A stretch of DNA of 64,000 bases from assembly GCA_900073065.1 (NCBI GenBank), contig FJOG01000016.1, forward strand, positions 186,001 through 250,000, in the 5' to 3' direction. Positions 56,785-64,000 of this stretch are shown piece after piece (position 1 is the stretch's first letter; each line of letters opens with the position of its first letter). The notes below the pieces were generated by a model. It saw nothing but the letters and a program-made list of their open reading frames with translations, was not told the origin of the DNA and made no database searches. The stretch comes from Phialocephala subalpina. Taxonomy: Eukaryota > Ascomycota > Leotiomycetes > Helotiales > Mollisiaceae. The position numbers were made by a program, and so were the translations under genes.

Positions 56785-57528
56785 GTACTTCGTAGGCTGT
56801 CTTAGGACGTGTACATTCAAGAAGAAGGCGGGACAGCCTGAATGGGAATATGCAGCTAGCAAGATTTGGCTAGCGCAGAAGACCTTAGTTTTCTCGAAGA
56901 TACACGGAAGCGGTCACAATTACAAAATAAATGCCTGTAGGGAAAAGTTCATCTGTCAAGCTGTCCTTTTCTGAGCATCGCGTGCTTGGGATTCTCATAA
57001 ATCTAGAAAGCGGGTACCCCGCGAGTTGTTGCGAGGACTGTTTCTTTCGCCTGATCCTCCTCGATCTTTGATCTTTGTCGATCTCAGAAATCAGAAATCA
57101 GGGCCGATCCGCCTGTTATCGACCCCCAGTCCTCTCAAGCACGCGACAAAGAGATCATTGGCGCAACCTTCTTCTAGGCCAGGCAACATCTGCACCGCCA
57201 TCTCCAGCGCCTGGCATTCTTGGAGAGTCACCGTCATCAACCAGGAAGGATATTAGGTAGCACAGCTGCCGTGGATTTCACGAGACTTTGACCTTCGCGT
57301 GCGATAACGAAGCGCCTCGAAACGCCTGATAAGAGCAAGAGCTACAGATTTTGGAAAGGGCGACAACGCAACCGCGACGAGAGCACACTTTAGCAAGGGA
57401 ACACTGGCAACAACCTCGCAGACGTTACAGACGCGTTTTGTTTCCTCCGAACGCTTGCCCAAGGCGCAGAATAACAGAAACTCCAAGCTGGGCGCGCTTC
57501 ACTGCACGCTCCGGCGCCCGCAGCGCTG
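56785..57528. promoter_or_regulatory. divergent promoter region MYG1 / ICE2
   Basis: 744 bp between divergent start codons; GC-rich toward ICE2. No specific site assigned. Confidence 0.45.
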
Positions 57529-58884
57529 ATGTGGTTCTTTCGGATCCTGTCTTCTGCGATCTTCCTGCTCTCGATCATCCTTTCGATACCTATAGCCTTC
57601 GATGTTGGGGGACGAGATTGTGGACTTGCGTTCTCGCTCAGCCTGTTCTACTTTTACTTCTTCTACTCGACGATCAAGTTGGCAACACCAGACAAGTCAA
57701 GGGTACGATGGGCCTTCGTGCAGATGATCGGAATGGCACAGTGGGTGTTGATCCCAGGGCTGTTGATATGGAGCATGAATAGGTTCGCGGTGGATGCGAC
57801 GAATGGCGGTGACTGGGTCGCAAGGACTTTTGATGGAAAGAGGGCACAAAACTCTGGTGTCTGGGAATGGATATTTGGAGCGGGAGGCTTGCTGGAGATG
57901 ATGACTATCGGGACTTGGGACAAGCTTCTCAGATACTCGACGCCATTTTTCCAGTTGGCAGAAGGGTTCTGTAGCCTACTTGTGATTCAGGCTGCTGGCC
58001 AAATCACCAGATGGCTCGTCAACCGTGGACGAAGTGATATGTGGATGGTAAGCAGGCAGCCTGACAACTATTACGAAGCTAACAAGCTGCAGATTGGTCT
58101 CCTTGTTCTCTCGGCCTCGATCATATCGAGCTCCGTCTACTTCCTCTGGCGAATAATGAACTTCCCAGAGATCGGCAACGTCGATGCGACACTCATAGGA
58201 GTCACAATAACGTGCGCAGTCTTCCTCTGCGCGTGGGGCATTGGGAGTGGGAGAGGAAATCCAGTAGAGAGCTCGTTGCTCTTTGCATACGTGGTTCTGT
58301 GCATCTATCAGATCTTCACCGACTACCTACCAACCTCCGAGCCTCCACCACCTCCTGCGCAGCCAGACTTCCCACCTTTCCCGCCCATCATCATGGCATC
58401 CTACAGCACGCTCGTATACATGTTGTCCACGCTACCTTCTGCTGTCATTGGAGGCTTCCAGTTCTTATATGCAGCCTTCCAGACTATCACGCCGTCGGTT
58501 ATCATTTCTCTCGCCTATAGAATCTTCGTCTTCTATTCGGCAACTCGAATTATACCAGCTGTTCGAGAGTCTGGTGTCCGAGCTCTGTCTCAAGAGCCTA
58601 GCCTCGAGGACAGCGATGGAGCCGGGAAAATCTTAGGACTCCTGAGCTGGTTCAGTCCTAGCATTCTTGTGGCGGTGTATACCAGTCTGCTTATGCAGCA
58701 CTTCTCAACAACATCAGCAGAAGGCAACAGCGCTGAGTGGTGGATGATGCAGGGTGGAGATGCCGGAGGTAACGTCTGGCGATGGATCAACGTAGCTGCA
58801 ACAATGGCGCTATACGCCTTGGAGCTCTACCTAGGAAAAGAAGAGTCGGACGACTCTTTGACAAGTCACTGGAAGACAGATTGA
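57529..58884 (+). CDS. ICE2: ER membrane protein Ice2
   Basis: The uninterrupted frame has 451 codons, but 58048-58092 is a perfect 45-bp intron (GTAAGC, GCTAAC, CTGCAG) whose removal keeps the frame and leaves 436 residues. The retained version would insert 15 polar residues (VSRQPDNYYEANKLQ) into a membrane helix region, so splicing is the likely norm. The protein has about 8-10 hydrophobic segments and the family pattern TWDKLLRYSTPFFQLAEGF...LVIQAAGQ...WRIMNFPEI. Ice2 keeps cortical ER in place and, in yeast, links ER membranes to lipid droplets and restrains the Nem1-Spo7 phosphatase. Ends with a short hydrophilic tail. Confidence 0.85.
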   Translation: MWFFRILSSAIFLLSIILSIPIAFDVGGRDCGLAFSLSLFYFYFFYSTIKLATPDKSRVRWAFVQMIGMAQWVLIPGLLIWSMNRFAVDATNGGDWVARTFDGKRAQNSGVWEWIFGAGGLLEMMTIGTWDKLLRYSTPFFQLAEGFCSLLVIQAAGQITRWLVNRGRSDMWMVSRQPDNYYEANKLQIGLLVLSASIISSSVYFLWRIMNFPEIGNVDATLIGVTITCAVFLCAWGIGSGRGNPVESSLLFAYVVLCIYQIFTDYLPTSEPPPPPAQPDFPPFPPIIMASYSTLVYMLSTLPSAVIGGFQFLYAAFQTITPSVIISLAYRIFVFYSATRIIPAVRESGVRALSQEPSLEDSDGAGKILGLLSWFSPSILVAVYTSLLMQHFSTTSAEGNSAEWWMMQGGDAGGNVWRWINVAATMALYALELYLGKEESDDSLTSHWKTD

Positions 58885-59629
58885 GTAATCTCAATATTTC
58901 CTTTGTCATGAGAACAGAAAACGCTGGCAATAAGGTGGCGTCTGGAGTCGAGCTGAGGTTGATCACTATGGGAGGGTGGATCGGATGAAATCACAAGAAC
59001 AAGAGCAGATGGAACTATGGTTCATGGTCGCAGAACCGGATACGATTGAAGCACTCATCAGACAAGAAGTCTAAACCGGAGGTTGGGCATTTGTGAACTT
59101 GGCGCGGCGTTCGGGACAGTTGCGAAGGTCATCATTTTGGCTGTACAGATTCGCGCACATGTTTGTGGAGCTATCAAGCATGTCTTCACTGGAGGATACC
59201 CTTTTTCTCGAGAGAGAGGCCCATCAAGGTCTCTCGATACTTAATGTCACACATCACAGGATGATACGAGCGCGTTGACATTGGCTGCTGTGCATTTGAA
59301 ACTCTGATGCGATGTGTGAGAATGACACTGTGGATATCTGACTTGCGCGTACCTTTTATCTGATCTCTTATGCCTATCTTTAGTTGGATCAGATACCAGC
59401 CAAGCGCTCGCCAAGTTCCACGGACAGTGACGGACTTCCCCTGCCATCCCGGCAGTCAGGCGGTAGATGATTGGGAGATCAGTGGAGAGGGGTCAATTGG
59501 TGACATTCCATCTTCGAGAATCGAACGGAACAGAACGTTTTCAAGATGCCACTCTCGCGATGGGTGCGGGAGAGTATTTGGGACAATTCTGCAACGACCG
59601 TATTCAATCTCTCTGTGTTTCCCCTGTCT
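58885..59629. other. spacer between ICE2 and AIM34
   Basis: 3' flank of ICE2 and distal upstream region of AIM34; a (CTGT)5 tract at 59624-59643 marks the edge of the 250-bp duplication. No gene. Confidence 0.45.
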
Positions 59630-60129
59630 GTCTGTCTGTCTGTCTCTCGGCGGGTTTATTCACCGCTTTAAAATGCCTGTGCGCTGCCTTCTGTCCCCAA
59701 GATGCACGGGCCGGGTGGTTGAAATGGCGGACTGGAGATCAAAGTGGATCCTCTGAACGCTCGCGAGGAAGCTTCCCCTGCTTAGCTTCTCACCAAAAAT
59801 CCGCCGACAGTCGAATGACACTCCCCTCGAAGGTCAACAAGTATGATGATTAAGTGTCGGACCATGCCATCCTCCCAAGGTCTGTCTGTCTGTCTCTCGG
59901 CGGGTTTATTCACCGCTTTAAAATGCCTGTGCGCTGCCTTCTGTCCCCAAGATGCACGGGCCGGGTGGTTGAAATGGCGGACTGGAGATCAAAGTGGATC
60001 CTCTGAACGCTCGCGAGGAAGCTTCCCCTGCTTAGCTTCTCACCAAAAATCCGCCGACAGTCGAATGACACTCCCCTCGAAGGTCAACAAGTATGATGAT
60101 TAAGTGTCGGACCATGCCATCCTCCCAAG
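59630..60129. repeat. exact tandem duplication, 250-bp period, across the AIM34 start
   Basis: 59630-59879 is repeated at 59880-60129 with no mismatch and no spacer. The unit runs from inside a (CTGT)n tract to the sixth codon of AIM34 (ATGCCATCCTCCCAAG), so the AIM34 promoter and start codon occur twice. Only the second copy continues into the gene. Period identical to the other three duplications. Confidence 0.95.
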
Positions 60130-60745
60130 AACTCACCCATGCGGTGCAGCGAAGAATCATCAGCACGAGTGCGAAAGCCGCCCGTCCATCAACGCTCCTA
60201 CAGTCTCAATCCCGAACTTCCAAATATCTTCCCCGCAGTTCCAAAGACCTCAAGTCCGAATGCAAGAAACGCCAACTCAACTCCACCGGCACCAAATCCG
60301 AAGTAAGTATCCGAATCCATCCTTCATCAATCATTTTACCTTCCATTAAAGTTACATCAACTAACGCGATGTTCTAAAGTTGGTTGACCGTCTCGCGGCC
60401 CACGACATGCTTACCACACACCGAGATTACCACAGCATGTCTTCCGGCCACCGACCCACGACTCCTTCCGTCCCCGTATACCACACCATCCCCCTAATGC
60501 AAGGCTTCCAAACCTCCGCTCCCAAACAAGCTCTCCATGATATGAGCACGATAGACTTTTTCTTCTTCCCCGAAATCCCCGCCGATCCTCCTCTCAACCC
60601 ATTCGCGAAACTCCGCGTCCCGTTGTTGCCAGATAACTATAACCCGGATCGGAGTCCGGAGAGTGGGAACGCGATTGAACCGGAAGTCTTTGGGGATGGG
60701 GTGAGGAGACTGTATAATCTCAACCACATTTCTTGGGGAGAATAA
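60114..60745 (+). CDS. AIM34: SAP-domain mitochondrial protein, Aim34-like
   Basis: Two exons (60114-60302 and 60380-60745; 77-bp intron with GTAAGT and ACTAAC) encode 184 residues. The N terminus (VQRRIISTSAKAARPS) is a mitochondrial presequence. A SAP motif spans the intron: LKSECKKRQLNSTGTKSE, then LVDRLAAHD, about residues 47-72. The rest has a Pro-rich stretch, the hydrophobic IDFFFFPEIP segment and a conserved-looking C terminus ending HISWGE. Yeast Aim34 is a mitochondrial SAP protein of unknown role found in screens for mitochondrial inheritance; the overall layout agrees. SAP motifs usually bind DNA or RNA. The start lies in the second copy of the 250-bp duplication. Confidence 0.75.
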
Positions 60746-60988
60746 CGAGAACACCACGCAAGAAAGAAATCAAACACCAACATCCCAAGCATAACATCGG
60801 GTGCGTCTCAACCACAATAAGGGGAGAACTCGCGACCTGCAAAACATAAAAGTAAGGTGGCAGCAACTTAAGCAAGTATAACACTAAAGCCCCTCCTACT
60901 TTGCAGCTCCAGCTGGTACTAGAGTTCTAAACTCCATCGCTTCTCCAAACAATTCAAACACAACAACATATCGTAACATCATCAACAC

Positions 60989-61195
60989 TCAGTGAGCCAA
61001 CTTGCGACCCTTAGGACCAAGTACATCATCAACGAATCCACTCCACAATTCGCCGACCATTGTTTTCTCTTTTAGGTCCTCGAGCGGTGTACTCGAGAAC
61101 CCCTTTGTCAACACACTCAAATCCACCTCCTCCCCATCATTACCCACCACCTCACTCAGTGCGGCAGGCAACACATCCTCGGGATGGCTCGCCAC
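60989..61195 (-). CDS. possible terminal exon of a small unknown gene
   Basis: A 68-codon minus frame with coding-like text (EVVGNDGEEVDLSVLT, LWSGFVDDVLGPKGRK) ending LAH-stop. An AG acceptor (ATTAG) lies just upstream of IVASHPED, so it may be the last exon of a gene that starts further right, where a donor (AAGGTAGAAGC near 61240) is possible. The upstream exon could not be confirmed. Confidence 0.35.
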   Translation of the reverse strand: MASHPEDVLPAALSEVVGNDGEEVDLSVLTKGFSSTPLEDLKEKTMVGELWSGFVDDVLGPKGRKLAH

Positions 61196-62144
61196 AATAC
61201 TAATCTCAAGTAACGGCCTCTTTTTACTGCTTTCAAAACTATGCTTCTACCTTGTCGTCGATAGGCATCGATCTTTCAAAGTAGTATCATGTAATGAATC
61301 ACCCTTTACATTATTTTGACATGATGCTCCATTGTACCCTCAACCTCTGGACATTCAACACCAACGTCTCCACTTAGTTCCCACTAAGCGAGCCCCCTTT
61401 CTTTGCCACTTTCCTTGCTATAACTCTCTCAAAGTCCCTGCCTAAGAGGAGTATTCTCCTCTAGAAAAACCAACAACCTAACCTAAAACCAGATATTCCA
61501 CTCCTCTGTTTATTATCTGTTTCAAGGCCACTCGGCTAATCACCGGAACAAATTTTCAAAAAAGATGATGGCCCAAGCCGCGATCGCAGCCTGGACAGGT
61601 GTAATTGTAGTGGGTTAGTGGGATGAGAAATTTGTGCGTATTTATTTATATACGGGTTGGGGAAGGGGCGGGTTATCTTCGGCGTGGGTGGTTTGCTAGA
61701 GTGTTTTTCAATCTCCCAGCCTTGCGGGGATTTTCTTAATGTGAGCCTTCTTTCAGATATGGTTTAGTGGAGGTTGAATCTCCAGCTGTTTGAGGGAGAT
61801 TCACGTTCATTCAAAGTTCTAAGTTCACATTCGTTCATTGCTTCGTCATTAGTGGGTCGTTGGGAGGCGTGTTGAGGACTTCCAAAGCTAAACTCAACGG
61901 ACTAGTTATGGGATTAGGGGAGGCATGTGAATGTCCCAGTATAGATAGGTCTTCATCATAGTCTTGTTTTAAAAAAAATTTAAAAATTTTTTTTTCATTG
62001 ATTTAGAAGCTCAATGTTGACCAGGCATCTTGCAACTTCAGCTCTTGGGAAGTCGGCTTCGGCTTCGGCTTCGACTAGAACAAAGTCCCACCTCTTCTGG
62101 GACAATTTCCACCCTTCTCACTCCCAACACCCTCATACGCCTAA
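61196..62144. other. spacer with an A/T homopolymer hairpin
   Basis: No gene recognised except the possible upstream exon noted for the preceding entry. At 61967-61995 alternate runs of T and A (T4 A8 T3 A5 T9-10) form a near-palindrome. Confidence 0.45.
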
Positions 62145-63544
62145 TCATTCTGTCCCAACCCCGAATCTAAACCTCCAATCAGCAAGTTCCTCGTTCTCAA
62201 AGCTCAAGAACTTACCAATCTGAATCCTTTGTCCAGTCAACGAAGTGTTTTTCGCGATGTCGATGTATGCTTGAGCACAATCATCCATATCGGTCTATTT
62301 TATCAGCCATTACCATTTCAATCATCTTTCCAGAAAGCCAAACTTACATCTCTCTTTAGCCACGCCTTCTTCTCCATTTCTTCCATTGATTCTTCGCCGT
62401 ATTTGACTCCCTGGTTCTTGTCAGCACAGATTTCCTTTCGGTAAGGGAAAATAAAGGAGAGAAAGAAGGGAGTGGGAGGAAGGAAGAGGGTAGAGGGAAG
62501 AGAATACTAACCCATTCGGTTTTCAATAGTCCTGGAAGGACGGCATTAACCCTAACCTTCGGCCCCTGCGTAGCAGCCAAACACCTCATCAAATGTAACT
62601 GCGCCGCTTTGGTCACAGCATACGGCATACAACTACCTCCAGGTATCCTCCTATCCATCTGATTAGTATGCCATAACAAAACCGCAGTTGCTAGGGAGAG
62701 CTCTCGGCTTCGGTGCTTCTATACAAAAGAACAGCAAAATACTATGGAATAGACACGTACCCAGCAATCGAACTCGTGATAATAAGCGCTCCTCCTTCGG
62801 GGTTGGCAGTGAAGGTTGGGAGAGCTTCACGGAGGAGGATAGCTTGGGCTTTGACATTCACGGCGTAGCAGGTATCCCAGTCTTCGGTTGTGGGAGCTGA
62901 GAGGTCGGAGAAGGTGGAGAAACGAGTGTATCCTGCGTTGGAGATTATGATGTCGAGACCACCGAGGAGGGAGATGGTTTCTTTAACTGTTTTTATGACT
63001 TCGGCTTCTTCGCCCATGTCCTGTGGTTTTATCAGCCCTACTTCTTCAAAGTTATATCCTCAACTCTCCAACTCTATTGTCTTTCGTCTCAGAAACATTG
63101 AAGAGAGAGAAAGGACTCACACCACCGACAACAACAGCCTTAACCCCCTCACATCCCGGATCCTTCTCAATCCTCTCCTTAACACCCTTCGCTCGATCCT
63201 CACTCGTGTTATAATTTATCGCAACATTCGCACCCTCTTGTGCGAACTTGACACAAATTAACTCTCCAAGTCCCCTATTCCCAATCCCAAATCAGTAAGT
63301 CTTCTCTACATCACCATATAAACTCAAAATGAAACGAGAAATCGCGATGTAACGCCAAAGTCCCAAGGTGGACCAATAACAAGTACATTTTCAGCACAGA
63401 CGCCGTTGCGAGGTGGGACATCTACGACCCCGACCCCGCATTCTGGAGGGGCTAGAATCTGACTCATGAGGGAGGAAGGGTTTAAGTTACGTACCTTGAT
63501 CCGCCTGTCACGAGGACGTTTCGTTCTTTCAGAGGATAAGGCAT
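62145..63544 (-). CDS. short-chain dehydrogenase/reductase
   Basis: Six exons can be joined in frame: 63495-63544, 63121-63274, 62761-63020, 62512-62650, 62348-62410 and from 62294 on. The protein is a classical SDR of about 255-275 residues: NVLVTGGSRGLGELI for NAD(P) binding near residue 10, the NAG motif in IIISNAGYTRFS, the catalytic Ser in ITSSIAG, the YxxxK pair in MPYAVTKAAQLHL and NAVLPGLLKTEW. The C-terminal TGQRIQIG is normal for the family, but the end is unclear: reading on without splicing gives a stop at 62145, while a GTAAGT donor at 62215 suggests one more exon further left. Substrate unknown. Introns of 220, 100, 110, 101 and 53 bp make this the most intron-rich gene of the window. 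Confidence 0.85.
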
Positions 63545-64000
63545 TGTGAATTAGTGTGCAGAGAAGATGGTTGAGAGAGATCTTTTGGATTTATAAGTTG
63601 CTTGTTTGCCAAATAAAGGATGGGAGGTGGGGGTATTCCGTATTTCGGTACCAGGGTCTCGGGATTTCTGCCTCGGTGGTAAGACGGATTGGGAGGTTGA
63701 GCCGGATGGTCCGACCCCGATCGGTATCTATAGATAATAACGGGTATTTGCCGGGTATTGAGAATGGAAGGAGGTTCCTGTCATTTTCAAGGCGTTTGCT
63801 TAGGAGATGCCAGAGTTACATGCACTGAGTGCAACATCACTAGAACGCATCTTACTGGGCAACCCTCTATGCCTTTGTGAAGTAGCTAAAGTACAAGCTG
63901 GACTTTGCAAACCCGAAAGCCAGTCAAATCATCGATGCCACGATGTTGCAATACGATACGATCCGAAGTTATAAGCCTGCTATCCGCCAGCAGACAACAA
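63545..64000. other. upstream region of the dehydrogenase gene
   Basis: 456 bp with no recognisable gene. Confidence 0.45.

Noticed and set aside
1..64000. CRISPR array, prophage, or secondary-metabolite cluster
   Set aside because: No regularly spaced repeats, no phage genes, and no polyketide, peptide or terpene synthase genes; intron-rich genes show a fungal nuclear genome.

Overview
The window is nuclear DNA of a filamentous ascomycete (Pezizomycotina). Evidence: many short GT-AG introns of about 45-140 bp with GTAAGT-like donors and CTAAC-like branch sites; HET-, NACHT- and 2EXR-type proteins; and fungal orthologues such as Kex1, Ccz1, Ice2, Igo1, Aim34, Sfm1 and Grx5. The order cannot be fixed from sequence alone.

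Layout. 1-7 kb is gene-poor: microsatellites, two exact tandem duplications, and one clear RNA gene, a U6 snRNA at about 6562-6668. 7-19 kb is an accessory region: an intact FMN-dependent monooxygenase gene transcribed divergently from a broken Dal5-type transporter gene, a HET-domain gene with a frame break at its 5' end, an unknown SAP-like protein, and a decayed NACHT-type NTPase gene. From 19.4 kb on the content is mostly conserved housekeeping: Grx5 and a phosphopantothenoylcysteine decarboxylase (divergent pair), a coiled-coil protein, an acidic tail-anchored protein, a branched-chain aminotransferase, a C2H2 factor, CDP-ethanolamine synthesis (Ect1), a conserved fungal unknown, Rae1 and Kex1. 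42.7-46.4 kb is a second patch of decay (2EXR-family remnants, an unidentified relic). After it come Ccz1, Fmt1, Sfm1, endosulfine (Igo1), Myg1, Ice2, Aim34 and a short-chain dehydrogenase. No clustered biosynthetic or defence system is present; the genes serve separate processes (Fe-S assembly, CoA, phospholipid synthesis, mRNA export, vacuole fusion, mitochondrial initiation, ER shape, quiescence signalling).

Two patterns cut across the window. First, four unrelated places carry a perfect tandem duplication, each with a period of exactly 250 bp. Identical lengths in unrelated sequence point to an assembly artefact rather than biology, and one of them duplicates the promoter and start codon of the Aim34 gene. 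Second, the broken genes tend to be interrupted by TAA or TAG where family patterns suggest glutamine, as expected from CpA-to-TpA transitions (RIP-like mutation), plus single-base frameshifts.

Exon coordinates were derived by hand from splice motifs, reading-frame continuity and remembered family motifs; no database search was possible.
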